Assembly (NCBI RefSeq): GCF_025210605.1
Contig: NZ_JAOARI010000013.1
Coordinates: 152,581-216,580 of the forward strand
Length of the DNA: 64,000 bases
DNA from: Halodesulfovibrio sp.
GTDB lineage: Bacteria > Desulfobacterota > Desulfovibrionia > Desulfovibrionales > Desulfovibrionaceae
Direction: 5' to 3'
In this document: positions 18,378 to 27,502 of the stretch, in pieces
Layout of the letters: every line of letters begins with the position of its first letter
How positions within the stretch are numbered: the first letter of the stretch is position 1
Program-made: the position numbers and the translations under genes
The notes under the pieces: model-generated
Told to the model about the DNA's origin: nothing
The model's database searches: none
The model's input: only the letters and a program-made list of their open reading frames with translations

Positions 18378-19139
18378 TTATTCGGATGCGGTAGCAGCAG
18401 CTTCTTCAGCTTCAGCAGCTTTAACCATCTCAGCTTCAGCGTCTTTGCCGTCTTTAGACATAGCGCCGCCTTCAGCACATGCATCAGCAATGTGAGAAAC
18501 GAAAAGCTTGATAGCGCGAATAGCGTCGTCGTTACCTGGAATGATGTAATCAATAACGTCAGGATCGCAGTTGGAGTCAGTTACCGCAACGATTGGAATA
18601 CCAAGTTTGCGACACTCTTTTACTGCGATGTCTTCACGTTTAGGGTCAACAATAAACGCGAGCTGTGGCAGGCGTTCCATGTTTTTAATACCACCGAGTG
18701 TAGCTTCGAGTTTGTCCATTTCGCGACGAAGACGAAGGATTTCTTTTTTCTGGTAGCGGTTAACGCTGCCATCTTCGAACATAACTTCGAGCTTTTTGAG
18801 GCGGTCAATAGATTTGCGGATAGTCTGGAAGTTGGTGAGTGTACCACCCATCCAGCGGTTGGTTACGTAGTACTGATCAGCACGGCCAGCTTCAGTTTTC
18901 ACAGCTTCGTGAGCCTGACGCTTGGTACCGATGAAGATAACTTTGCCGCCATTAGCAACAGTTTCTACTACTTTGTCGTGAGCACGACGGTACAGTTTTA
19001 CAGTCTGCTGAAGGTCCATGATATGGATGCCGTTACGAGCACCAAAGATAAATGGACGCATTTTTGGGTTCCAACGACGGGTCTGGTGACCGAAGTGAAC
19101 GCCGGTTTCCAGCATTTGTTTCATAGTTACGTAAGCCAT
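18378..19139 (-). CDS. rpsB: 30S ribosomal protein S2
   Basis: A 253-residue S2 protein: TMKQMLETGVHFGHQTRRWN at the N-terminus, then GARNGIHIMDLQQT, FIGTKRQAHEAV, NRWMGGTLTNFQTI and IPIVAVTDSNCDPD. The frame is open to 19190, but AAGGAG lies 6 bases before ATG 19139, which gives the normal N-terminus. The C-terminus is an Ala/Glu-rich tail. Confidence 0.97.
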   Translation of the reverse strand: MAYVTMKQMLETGVHFGHQTRRWNPKMRPFIFGARNGIHIMDLQQTVKLYRRAHDKVVETVANGGKVIFIGTKRQAHEAVKTEAGRADQYYVTNRWMGGTLTNFQTIRKSIDRLKKLEVMFEDGSVNRYQKKEILRLRREMDKLEATLGGIKNMERLPQLAFIVDPKREDIAVKECRKLGIPIVAVTDSNCDPDVIDYIIPGNDDAIRAIKLFVSHIADACAEGGAMSKDGKDAEAEMVKAAEAEEAAATASE

Positions 19140-19264
19140 TGTAATCTCCTTCAATGGGTTTTTCTTCCACCCCGTGCCAAGTCCCGCCACCTTTACAATC
19201 TTACGTATTGCATAGGCACCCAGGGAAGATGCATCGGAGTGTGCTTTGTATTAAAAGGCAGGGA

Positions 19265-19293
19265 TACATACTGCGAATAAGTGAGTTTGGCAA
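19265..19293 (-). promoter_or_regulatory. Candidate promoter of rpsB-tsf
   Basis: On the minus strand TTGCCA (19293-19288), 17 bp, TATGTA (19270-19265). It would give a leader of about 120 bases before rpsB, space for autoregulation, but I did not identify an S2 binding site. Confidence 0.45.
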
Positions 19294-19365
19294 GCATTCT
19301 TACCGCTCAAACGCATTTTTATATGTATGCATTCTTTCCTTCAATGGCTGAGTGTAGCGCAGATT

Positions 19366-20148
19366 CTATTGAACAGGAAGCCCTGTAGAGCCTTCGCGCT
19401 TTGTAAAGTTTTTAACTGGATTGATAAGTGTGCCGATACCGTCGATTTCAACCTGAATTTCGTCGCCATCCTGAATAGGTCCGATTCCATGAGGGGTTCC
19501 GGTCAAAACAACATCACCGGGGAGCAAAGTCATAACATGGGAAATATTCGCCACAAGTTCCAGCGGGCTGAAGAGCATATCGGAAGTATGCCCCTGTTGT
19601 ACGAGCTGATCGTTTTTGTATAACTTTACGGACAAATCTGAAGGGTCTTGAATATTGGTTTCAAGCCACGGGCCAATAGGTAAAAACGTATCAAACCCTT
19701 TGCATCTGCCGAACATTCCGTCGCTTTTTTGCAGGTCACGCGCAGTAACGTCGTTCGCACAGGTGTATCCGAAAATATGGTCAGGGACAGCATGCGTAGA
19801 GAGGAATCGAGTTTCGCGTCCTATAATAATGGCAAGCTCGGCTTCGTAATCTACTCTGGTGGATTGCGGCGGAATGTATATGGGCTGTCCGGTGTTGATG
19901 ATGCTGGAAGGTGGTTTAAGAAAGAACATAGGTTCTTCCGGCAACGGCATGCCGAGCTCTGCCGCGTGCCCTTTGTAGTTCAATCCGACACAGACCACTT
20001 TGGAAGGGTTCACAAGTGGAAGCAGTTGTGCTTCTTCCAGCCGGAACCGCTCCGTAACACCAATTTGTGGGGTGAGGCAGCGTAAGAGTCCTTCTTCAAG
20101 CGCGGCATAAAATGTTTTATATTGATAATGGACTCTGACTATTTTCAT
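19366..20148 (-). CDS. Fumarylacetoacetate hydrolase family protein
   Basis: A 260-residue FAH-fold enzyme. NYKGHAAELGMPLPEEPMFF, the metal-binding YEAELAIIIGR, and DVTARDLQKSDGMFGRCKGFDTFLPIGPW (in parts) are typical, as is VLTGTPHGIGPIQDGD. Members hydrolyse or decarboxylate acylpyruvates and related diketo acids; the exact substrate cannot be told. It stands alone between rpsB and a divergent gene. Confidence 0.85.
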   Translation of the reverse strand: MKIVRVHYQYKTFYAALEEGLLRCLTPQIGVTERFRLEEAQLLPLVNPSKVVCVGLNYKGHAAELGMPLPEEPMFFLKPPSSIINTGQPIYIPPQSTRVDYEAELAIIIGRETRFLSTHAVPDHIFGYTCANDVTARDLQKSDGMFGRCKGFDTFLPIGPWLETNIQDPSDLSVKLYKNDQLVQQGHTSDMLFSPLELVANISHVMTLLPGDVVLTGTPHGIGPIQDGDEIQVEIDGIGTLINPVKNFTKREGSTGLPVQ

Positions 20149-20458
20149 GACACACTCCTGTTCTGTTCTTTACATCTTATACAAAGACATACTTTCAAAA
20201 CCTATATCCATAGCTGTACACTAACAGTTCTATCCATGGCTATGGTGTTTTCAGTATAAATTGCGGGTATAGGTGAGAAAAAAGTGTTAAATTACTTTTT
20301 GTTATGTACTATTATGTGATTTATCCAATTATTATTGGAGTTAGTTAGGGTGTGTTTACAATTAGAAAAAAATTTTGCTGGTTCAATATAAGAATTTTTA
20401 AGCACACGCGACTCTGACTACTATTGGATCTAACTGTCGTCAGGAAACTGGAGGGAAG
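20149..20458. other. Divergent intergenic region
   Basis: This 310-bp AT-rich gap lies between the FAH-family gene (minus) and a small membrane protein gene (plus). It must hold both promoters, but I see no clear boxes, gene or repeat. Confidence 0.4.
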
Positions 20459-21031
20459 ATGCCTCACATGACTGGAACGGGAATGCTGGCAATGTTTGCA
20501 CTGTGTCTTGTCGGAATAACGGTGTATTCCTTTCTGATCTTTTTACCTTGCTGGATAATTGCGAAACGACGAAATGTTGCGGGTAGTTGGTGGAATTGGG
20601 TGATTCCGTTATGGAATTCATATATTGCCTTCCGTCTTGGAAACGGGTCTATTAAACAGGCGACAGTAGTTGCTCTTTTGCTTGTGGCAGGCGCTATAGG
20701 ATTTGTGCTTAAAGATATTTCACAAATAGTAATGGTTGCAGGCGGGTTGCTGCTGGGCAGTGCGGTCGTGATGTTCTTTTATATATCGTATAATTGGTTA
20801 ATGCAGATAGGTATTCTTGCCGGAGTGCATAAACATTTATTGCCGATGGTTTTGCTTGTGCTGCAAGTTACAGTGGTGGTGGGGCTGGTTGCATATTCAA
20901 TTCTAGACTTAGGAACAACGGAGTATGTCGGTGTTATCGATAACACCGTTAACCTGTTATCGTGGATATTCTTTTTGATTGTTGCTGTACGAACTCCCCG
21001 TGCAGAGAATCCCCCGCAGGCATTGCTTTGA
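20459..21031 (+). CDS. Small integral membrane protein of unknown function
   Basis: A 190-residue protein with about five membrane helices. After the first helix, IAKRRNVAGSWWNWVIPLWNSYIAF resembles the DUF5684/signal-peptidase-associated type of small membrane proteins, which share a W-x-x-x-IP-x-x-N pattern. GGAGGG lies 4-9 bases before the ATG. The downstream gene starts 16 bp after its stop, so the two are co-transcribed. Function unknown. Confidence 0.6.
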   Translation: MPHMTGTGMLAMFALCLVGITVYSFLIFLPCWIIAKRRNVAGSWWNWVIPLWNSYIAFRLGNGSIKQATVVALLLVAGAIGFVLKDISQIVMVAGGLLLGSAVVMFFYISYNWLMQIGILAGVHKHLLPMVLLVLQVTVVVGLVAYSILDLGTTEYVGVIDNTVNLLSWIFFLIVAVRTPRAENPPQALL

Positions 21032-21047
21032 AAAAAGGAGGGCGTTT

Positions 21048-21563
21048 ATGAGTTTGTTGAATTCAGTGCTTCCTGAGTATGACGTGAAAGAGCATCATGA
21101 GATAATTGTGAACAAACCTGTGGAAGCTGTTTTTGAAGCTGCGAATACGGTGGATTTCAGCACGTCAAAAATTATTGTCATCCTTTTTAAGCTGCGAGGC
21201 ATTCCGGTAGGGCGACTGGATTTACAGGGCATGGTGGAAGAGGGCAGGTTTGTCCGCTTTGGTGAAATGCCTCCTTGGGAAACGGTCTTAGGTTTTACGG
21301 AAGCAGATGCAGTGAAAACGATTGATGATGTTGCAGCATTCACAACAAACACCATAGATGCAAAATTTCGCGTTGCATGGAACTTTCAGTGCGAAGCTCT
21401 TGATGAAAACACAACACGGCTGAGCACTGAAACTCGCGTAGCTTTGCTGGGGACATTTCTAAAAATATTTTTCAGGTGCTATTGGTTCTTCATCAAACCA
21501 TTCAGTGGTTGGATTCGAACTATTATGCTGCGGCTTATAAAGGAAAAAGCGGAGGCGTCTTGA
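21048..21563 (+). CDS. SRPBCC-like lipid/ligand-binding domain protein
   Basis: A 171-residue soluble protein. The pattern HHEIIVNKPVEAVFEAANTVD at the N-terminus and WNFQCEALDENTTRLSTETRV later is typical of the START/SRPBCC helix-grip fold, which binds hydrophobic ligands. The frame is open back to 20979, but AAGGAGGG sits just before ATG 21048. It ends in a basic helix with FFIKPFSGWIRTIMLRLIKE. It forms a two-gene unit with the membrane protein upstream. Confidence 0.6.
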   Translation: MSLLNSVLPEYDVKEHHEIIVNKPVEAVFEAANTVDFSTSKIIVILFKLRGIPVGRLDLQGMVEEGRFVRFGEMPPWETVLGFTEADAVKTIDDVAAFTTNTIDAKFRVAWNFQCEALDENTTRLSTETRVALLGTFLKIFFRCYWFFIKPFSGWIRTIMLRLIKEKAEAS

Positions 21564-21568
21564 GACAA

Positions 21569-21605
21569 CAAAAAAAGCCTCTGGAAAGATAGACCATCCA
21601 GAGGC
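21569..21605 (-). terminator. Intrinsic terminator of plsC-rnj
   Basis: Stem GCCTCTGGA (21577-21585) with TCCAGAGGC (21597-21605) and, on the minus strand, a run of seven T. It lies 34 bases after the RNase J stop. Confidence 0.85.
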
Positions 21606-21639
21606 GTTGTATTCGTAGAAAGCGTTGCTTGTCGATAAA

Positions 21640-23295
21640 TTATACCATCGTAATAACAGGAACAACTACAGGGTCGCGTTCCAGTACTTTTCGGAAGAAG
21701 CGGCGTAAACCGGAGCGGATTCTGTCCTGCAAGAGTTCGATATCTTCAGGACCTATGTTTTCGAGCAGTTCCAGAATAATGCATTTTGCGTCCTCAAGAA
21801 CATGATCGAAATGTGCTTCAAAAACAAAGCCTTTGGAAACAATGGTAGGACCATGTAAGATTTCCCAAATTTGCTCGTCGAGTACCATGAAGACTACAAC
21901 CATTCCTTCGCCGCCAAGTATCTGGCGTTCTTTTAGAACCGTTAGCCCCACATCGCCGACGCCTTTTCCGTCAACTAGAATTTCTTCCAATTCCAGCGGT
22001 GTTTCTTTGGTGAGCGTGCCGTCGCAAAGTGTTACGGGTTGACCGTCCTCAACTATCAACGTGTTTGCTTCTTCCACACCACATTCTTGTGCAAGACGGC
22101 AGTGTTTTACAAGATGTCGATACTCCCCGTGCACAGGAATAAAGTGCTTAGGAGAGACCGTGTTGAGCATTTCGCATAATTCTTCACGGTAGGCATGACC
22201 TGATGCATGAATATTGCGGAAGCTTTCGTAAAAAACTTCGGCTCCCATGCGGTACATATCATTAATCATACGTGTGATTGCAAGTGTATTGCCCGGAATA
22301 ACACGGGAAGACATTACGACCGTGTCGCCTTCCTGAATGGCAAGATGTTTGTGTTCACCACGAGCAATTCGAGAAAGCGCAGAAAGTGGCTCCCCTTGAG
22401 AACCTGTGAGAAGAAGCACTGTTTCTTCATCCGGCAGTTCAGGCATTTCTCGTGTATCCATGTATACAGGAGTGCGGATACGTAAGAATCCAAGCTCATT
22501 TGCGATTTCGATATTTTTAACAAGACTGCGACCAGATACAGCAATTTTACGTCCGTAGCGGGCAGAGATATCCAGCACTTGCTGAATACGTTGAATATGA
22601 CTGGAAAAAAGAGTGACGATGATACGTCCTTTTGCGTTGGCAAAAAGATCTTCAAAGGCGCTTTTGATATCACGCTCGCTTAGCGAATATCCTTCGCGCT
22701 CGATGTTTGTAGAGTCGGAAAGAAGTAGTTCAACGCCGTCTTTTGAAAAATTATGAAAGCCTTCAAGGTCGGTTCGATGATTATCAAGAGGCGTTCTGTC
22801 GAGTTTAAAATCGCCTGTATGAACAACCTTGCCCGCAGGAGTTTCAACACCGATACCGTATCCTTCAATAATGGAATGGCATACAGGGAAAAAGTTGAAT
22901 GCCATATCGCCAAGCTGGATACGTTCTCTTGGGGAGACAGGGATAAGTTCTGTGCGGTGCAGCAATTCTGCTTCGCGCAATTTGCTTTCAACAAGTGCAA
23001 GTGTGAAGCGGGAGCCATAAATCGGAACACTGAGCCAGCGAATAAGCCAAGGGAGAGCGCCGATGTGATCTTCATGCCCATGTGTAAGCACAATCCCTTT
23101 TACTTTTTCTTTCTGATTAAGGATGTGCTCAAACTGGGGAATAATAACATCAACACCGAGATGGTAGTCATGTGGAAACATAAGACCGCAATCGACAATG
23201 ACTGTTGTGGTGTCTGTAGACCACATGGTGCAGTTCATGCCGATTTCACCCATGCCGCCGAGCGGTGTGAGTGTTAGGCTTGCTTGTGATGGCAT
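21640..23295 (-). CDS. rnj: Ribonuclease J
   Basis: A 551-residue metallo-beta-lactamase/beta-CASP nuclease. THGHEDHIGALPW (HGHEDH at 72-77) binds zinc, VHTGDFKLDRTPLD and the beta-CASP motif LTGSQGEPLSALSRIA follow, and IHASGHAYREEL carries a late conserved His. RNase J combines endonuclease and 5'-3' exonuclease activity in RNA decay and rRNA maturation. Its start overlaps the end of plsC by 22 bp. Confidence 0.93.
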   Translation of the reverse strand: MPSQASLTLTPLGGMGEIGMNCTMWSTDTTTVIVDCGLMFPHDYHLGVDVIIPQFEHILNQKEKVKGIVLTHGHEDHIGALPWLIRWLSVPIYGSRFTLALVESKLREAELLHRTELIPVSPRERIQLGDMAFNFFPVCHSIIEGYGIGVETPAGKVVHTGDFKLDRTPLDNHRTDLEGFHNFSKDGVELLLSDSTNIEREGYSLSERDIKSAFEDLFANAKGRIIVTLFSSHIQRIQQVLDISARYGRKIAVSGRSLVKNIEIANELGFLRIRTPVYMDTREMPELPDEETVLLLTGSQGEPLSALSRIARGEHKHLAIQEGDTVVMSSRVIPGNTLAITRMINDMYRMGAEVFYESFRNIHASGHAYREELCEMLNTVSPKHFIPVHGEYRHLVKHCRLAQECGVEEANTLIVEDGQPVTLCDGTLTKETPLELEEILVDGKGVGDVGLTVLKERQILGGEGMVVVFMVLDEQIWEILHGPTIVSKGFVFEAHFDHVLEDAKCIILELLENIGPEDIELLQDRIRSGLRRFFRKVLERDPVVVPVITMV

Positions 23296-24008
23296 GCGCG
23301 CATCTCCATGTATTCTTTATTCATGACATCCCGGAGCATATCGCTAAATTCGTTACGCTGCTTTAATGTGTACTCTTCTGTGCTGATTGGTGCCAACGCT
23401 TTAACGTACACTTTTCTGCGAGGGCTTAATGCAATACGCCCTTTAGGGAGAATGTCACCTGTACCTTCTATAATAACAGGAACAATAGGAACACCGGCTT
23501 TCAGTGCCAGCATTATTGTGCCTGTTTTAAATTCACCAAGTTCCTCGTGCTGCTCCTGACGTGTGCCTTCTGGAAAAATAATAACAGAGCGACCTTCGCG
23601 GATCATGGCGGCGGCAGTATCGAGTGATTTCATTGCAGCGCGTCTGTTGCTGCGATCTACAGAAATATTACCGAACAGATTGAAGCAACGTCCGATCAAC
23701 GGAAGTTTTTGCAGGCTTGCTTTTGCCATAAAAGCAGGCAGTGCTTGCTCAAGTGCAACAAGAGAGAGTGGAATATCAAACTGGCTTTGATGGTTTGCGG
23801 CAAAGATAACAGGTTCGTTTGTCGGGATAGCATCTGTTTCTGTAATTAATTCTATCTGAGAACAATTGCGTGCCGCTTTACACCAGAACAATGCGTAATA
23901 GCGAACCATTTTTCCAGATTTATCAAGTGCTGCCGCAATGGGCATAGCAATACAAACATACAATGTTGTAAGCAGGAAAGAAACATAAAACCAGATTGTG
24001 CGTATCAT
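23274..24008 (-). CDS. plsC: 1-acyl-sn-glycerol-3-phosphate acyltransferase
   Basis: A 244-residue membrane acyltransferase making phosphatidate. The catalytic NHQSQFD (H-x4-D) and FPEGTRQ motifs are present, with VPIVPVIIEGT afterwards. An N-terminal membrane helix (MIRTIWFYVSFLLTTLYVCI) anchors it. The frame is open to 24116, but the start at 24008 has GGA upstream and a normal N-terminus. It overlaps the RNase J gene and probably shares its transcript. Confidence 0.9.
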   Translation of the reverse strand: MIRTIWFYVSFLLTTLYVCIAMPIAAALDKSGKMVRYYALFWCKAARNCSQIELITETDAIPTNEPVIFAANHQSQFDIPLSLVALEQALPAFMAKASLQKLPLIGRCFNLFGNISVDRSNRRAAMKSLDTAAAMIREGRSVIIFPEGTRQEQHEELGEFKTGTIMLALKAGVPIVPVIIEGTGDILPKGRIALSPRRKVYVKALAPISTEEYTLKQRNEFSDMLRDVMNKEYMEMRACHHKQA

Positions 24009-24229
24009 ATCGTATCCAATAAAATGAGCTGGTAAATTATCAAAAAGGTGCACCAGGCTCCAATTAATAAAGCCGCAGCGCAATGTAATGGTGCGGTGCT
24101 TGTAGCATGGAGGCATGAAAAGTCGATAGTACTTTATTGCGTCAGAAAAATTTATGGGTAGAAGAGGTTACCGGCTCGCGCTGTGGCTGCTCAAAAACAA
24201 TACATACACAACTGGTTAGAGTGCGTAAT

Positions 24230-24264
24230 AAAAAAGAGCCTGTCGCTAGAACAGGCTCTTTTCT
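24230..24264. terminator. Terminator downstream of the EF-G paralogue
   Basis: Stem AAAAGAGCCTGT/ACAGGCTCTTTT with a 7-base loop, flanked by A run and T run. It ends the minus-strand EF-G-like gene. Confidence 0.88.
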
Positions 24265-24285
24265 CGTTGTGTTGCTGGTGGGGAA

Positions 24286-26337
24286 TTAGCTTGCTTTTTC
24301 CGCCACAACTTTATCAATTACAGGTGGTGGTGCTTCTTCGTAATGGTCAAACTCCATTGTGAAGACACCCTGACCGCCTGTGATGGATCGGAGATCTGGT
24401 GCATAGCGGAGCACTTCGCCCATTGGCACATGTGCTTTAATTTCAGTTATGCCCGCTTTTGAGTCAGAACCGAGAACCTTACCACGACGTGAGGACAAGT
24501 CACCGATAACATCACCCATAAACTCGTCCGGTATATGCACAGTCATTAAAACAACAGGCTCAAGCAACGTAGGCTTTACCTGATCCATTGCGCCCTTAAG
24601 AGCCAGTGAACCTGCAATTTTAAATGCCATTTCAGAGGAGTCTACAGAGTGATATGAACCGTCGTAAAGTTTTACCTTAAAGTCTACAAGCGGGTATCCT
24701 GCAAGACAACCACGCTGTGCTGCTTCCTGAATACCTTTATCGACTGCCGGAATATACTGACGAGGAATAACACCGCCCACGATGGCGTTTTCAAACTCAT
24801 ATCCAAAGCCTTGCGGCATACCTTCAATTTCAATCCAGCAATCACCGAATTGTCCGCGTCCACCGGATTGTTTTTTGTGTCTGCCTTGAACTTGCGCTTT
24901 ACCTTTGATTGTTTCGCGGTATGGAATTTTTGGAGTTTTCAAGACCATGTCGCACTTGTAGCGGCGCATGGCGCGTTCTACACTTGTTTCAATATGAAGC
25001 TGTCCCATGCCGGAAAGTAGAATGTCACTGGATTCTGCATCACGGGAGAGGGTAAGCGTGATATCTTCATCAAGCAGCTTTTGAACCGCAGCATAGATTT
25101 TGTCTTCGTCGCCTTTTTCTTTAGGAGCGATAGCGTATGAAATAAGAGTCGGTGGAAGGTCCGGCATAAGAACTTCAAAACTATCTTTTGGCTCAGCCAG
25201 CGTATCGCCTGTCTTGGTCACCTTGAGCTTTGGTACAGCAATGAGCGAACCTGGACCGATCTCGCCTTTGGCTGGAGAGTGATCCTTACCATTCATGAAT
25301 AATGGCGAGTTGATGCGTTCCACTTCGTCTTGATTCACATTTTTAAGGGATGCGTCTCCTGAGAACGAACCGGAAACAACGCGCATGACTGAAAGTTGAC
25401 CGGAGAATGGGTCGGATAACGTCTTAACTGTAAGCAATGCAAGAGGCTCATCTGGTGATGATGCACGCTCGTTACCTTCTTTATCCATCCACGCAGGGTG
25501 TTGTAGCGGTGAAGGTAATAAATCTTGCACAGCATTAAGAAGTTCTGCTCCACCTCTATTTTCTAGAGAAGAGCCAAGCATGACAGGGATAAGCTCACGC
25601 GAGAGCACACCGTCACGCAAACCGGTGGTAATTTCTTCTTGAGTAAGTTCGCCAGTCTCAAGATAGTTTTCCATTAATTCTTCATTACTTTCAGCAATGT
25701 TCTCAATGGTAGTTTCGCGGAGTACAGAAATTTCATCGGCGAGGTCTTCCGGTACATCACCTTCTGTTGTTGAACCATCTTCATTGTAGAAGAATGCTTT
25801 GTTGTTAAGAACATCAACATAGCCTTTAAAATTGTCACCCTGTCCAATTGGCATTTGCAGCAACACAGGGCGGATTCCAAGGATTGAAGAGAGACCGTTG
25901 AATGCTGTGTCGAAGTCAGCGCGGTCACGATCCATTTTGTTGATGAAGATGATGGAAGGAAGGCTAGCGTTTTGGACAAAGTTCCAAAGACGGCTGGTTA
26001 AAGGGCGGACGCCGTCTACTGCGTCAATAACAAAAATGGCGCTATCAACCCCGAATAACAGGTGGTTGATATCGCCAACAAAGTTATTATCGCCGGGAAT
26101 GTCCATGAGGAAGTGACGGTTCTTGTTCCAGTCCATGGTGGCAAAACCGGGCTGGATGGAACCACGTCGTTTTACTTCCTCTGGTTCATAGTCAAGCGAA
26201 GTGGTGCCTTCTTCAATTTTTCCAAGGCGATTGATAACCCCGGACTGAAACATAAGCATTTCAGCCAGCGAGGTTTTCCCACTTCCTCCTGTGCCCACAA
26301 GGGCATAAGTTCTCTGAGAATCAAGTGTCTTGGCCAT
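24286..26337 (-). CDS. fusA2: Elongation factor G-like GTPase (EF-G2 type)
   Basis: A 683-residue protein with the full EF-G domain order. G1 is GTGGSGKT (15-22) and G4 is NKMD (133-136). G3 is DIPGDNNF at 79-86 where translational GTPases have DTPGHVDF, so the catalytic His is replaced by Asp83. Domain III-V motifs are present (LSGMGQLHIETSVERAMRRY, then KKQSGGRGQFGDC, then PEFMGDVIGDLSSRRGKV in close form). It belongs with the EF-G paralogues of the EF-G2/TTHA1498 kind, not with canonical EF-G, which usually sits beside rpsL/rpsG. Its role in translation is not known from sequence. Single gene. Confidence 0.85.
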   Translation of the reverse strand: MAKTLDSQRTYALVGTGGSGKTSLAEMLMFQSGVINRLGKIEEGTTSLDYEPEEVKRRGSIQPGFATMDWNKNRHFLMDIPGDNNFVGDINHLLFGVDSAIFVIDAVDGVRPLTSRLWNFVQNASLPSIIFINKMDRDRADFDTAFNGLSSILGIRPVLLQMPIGQGDNFKGYVDVLNNKAFFYNEDGSTTEGDVPEDLADEISVLRETTIENIAESNEELMENYLETGELTQEEITTGLRDGVLSRELIPVMLGSSLENRGGAELLNAVQDLLPSPLQHPAWMDKEGNERASSPDEPLALLTVKTLSDPFSGQLSVMRVVSGSFSGDASLKNVNQDEVERINSPLFMNGKDHSPAKGEIGPGSLIAVPKLKVTKTGDTLAEPKDSFEVLMPDLPPTLISYAIAPKEKGDEDKIYAAVQKLLDEDITLTLSRDAESSDILLSGMGQLHIETSVERAMRRYKCDMVLKTPKIPYRETIKGKAQVQGRHKKQSGGRGQFGDCWIEIEGMPQGFGYEFENAIVGGVIPRQYIPAVDKGIQEAAQRGCLAGYPLVDFKVKLYDGSYHSVDSSEMAFKIAGSLALKGAMDQVKPTLLEPVVLMTVHIPDEFMGDVIGDLSSRRGKVLGSDSKAGITEIKAHVPMGEVLRYAPDLRSITGGQGVFTMEFDHYEEAPPPVIDKVVAEKAS

Positions 26338-26615
26338 ATACCTCTCCCTTAGTGTGGTTTTAGGGGATTAAGCCTGCTAAAATTGCAAACTGCGGTGTTC
26401 CATTACTTGTCTAGAGGGGGTGCCGGTGCGATGCGTCAGGGGACACCCCTATAGTTCCACCTTGTATAACGCTTCATCAGTTGTCAACCTTTGATGCGAA
26501 AAATTCAAATTCTCAAATGGATAGTGATCTTTATGTTGAATTTTATCGTAACTTGTAGAAGTATAATCCGTCGTGAATTTTTTGACCTGCCAATGTCGTT
26601 GATTCAGGAGTCCAT
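26338..26615. other. Divergent intergenic region with imperfect hairpin
   Basis: This gap holds the leader of the EF-G-like gene. An imperfect inverted repeat, AGGGGGTG near 26414 with CACCCCT at 26454-26460, could form a structured leader on the minus strand. No gene is seen. Confidence 0.35.
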
Positions 26616-27113
26616 ATGTATATCAATATACTCATCGGAATAATTTTTATTGTACTTGTTGTGTGGATAGTGCGGGACTTTTTAGCGAGTCTAAAGTCGC
26701 CAGCGCGAATTATGAAAGACGAATTGACGTTGCGGCGGGAAAAACATGAACAGGTGAATGCAAACATAGAGCGATTACGCGAAACAGGTGTGAAAAAACT
26801 TGTGCCAGTGGCTCGTGCTTTACAGGAAATGAACGAAGCGCTGCCTAAAGAAAAGCGGTTTACCGTAGAAAATAATCATGACACTGTGGCGATTATTTTC
26901 GAAAAATCATATGTAGAAGTTACTCACAGACTGACGCAATTTTCGTTGAGTGGTAATGAACAGGATTTTACTGATGACGTGGAAGCGCATCAGACGTTCA
27001 TTATCGAGCGTAAGGATGCTGAAGGGAATGTTATAAGTATTCGCGAAGCAGTAACGGAAGAAGAAACAATACGCCTTATTGCCCGCGAAATTGCTGCCGT
27101 TGTAGAACCTTGA
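26616..27113 (+). CDS. Membrane-anchored protein of unknown function
   Basis: A 165-residue protein: one N-terminal membrane helix (YINILIGIIFIVLVVWIV), then a charged helical cytoplasmic part and a mixed alpha/beta end. AGGAG lies 5 bases before the ATG. No family recognised. It faces away from the EF-G-like gene and stands 131 bp before the glutaredoxin/FTR pair. Confidence 0.55.
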   Translation: MYINILIGIIFIVLVVWIVRDFLASLKSPARIMKDELTLRREKHEQVNANIERLRETGVKKLVPVARALQEMNEALPKEKRFTVENNHDTVAIIFEKSYVEVTHRLTQFSLSGNEQDFTDDVEAHQTFIIERKDAEGNVISIREAVTEEETIRLIAREIAAVVEP

Positions 27114-27244
27114 GCAAGCATGGCTAGCTTGCACAACCCCTGATGCGTGTTGTTTTCATACATTATGGATGGTAAGTTCTACGCATTTGCTGCGTCTGTT
27201 GTTCAATTTGTTTTACTGTACTACTTTTTCCAAATGGGGGCGAA

Positions 27245-27502
27245 ATGTCGAAAGAATGTACCCTGTATGCACTTTCCACCTGCATTCATTGCAGGAGAAT
27301 GAAGATTTTTTTAGAAGACCATGAAGTGGATTTTGATAATATTTTTGTTGATAAGCTTAAGGGCGATGAGCGGAAAAATATTATCGATACGATTAGAAAT
27401 TATAATCCGAAACTTTCTTTTCCTACCTTGGTCGTTAAAGAGGGTGAGTGCATAATTGTAGGCTTCCATAAAGACCAGATTGAGGAGGCACTGAACTTAT
27501 GA
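27245..27502 (+). CDS. Glutaredoxin-like protein
   Basis: An 85-residue thioredoxin-fold protein with the dithiol motif CIHC (Cys13, Cys16) after the first strand and the cis-proline segment LSFPTLVV. The rest fits short bacterial glutaredoxins. Its stop overlaps the start of the FTR-like gene (ATGA at 27499-27502), so the two are translated together and probably act as electron acceptor and reductase. Confidence 0.85.
   Translation: MSKECTLYALSTCIHCRRMKIFLEDHEVDFDNIFVDKLKGDERKNIIDTIRNYNPKLSFPTLVVKEGECIIVGFHKDQIEEALNL

Noticed and set aside
17910..19280. A 456-codon open frame antisense to tsf and rpsB
   Set aside because: It lies wholly opposite two certain genes, has Phe/Ser-rich composition typical of the reverse strand of highly biased genes, and no ribosome site.
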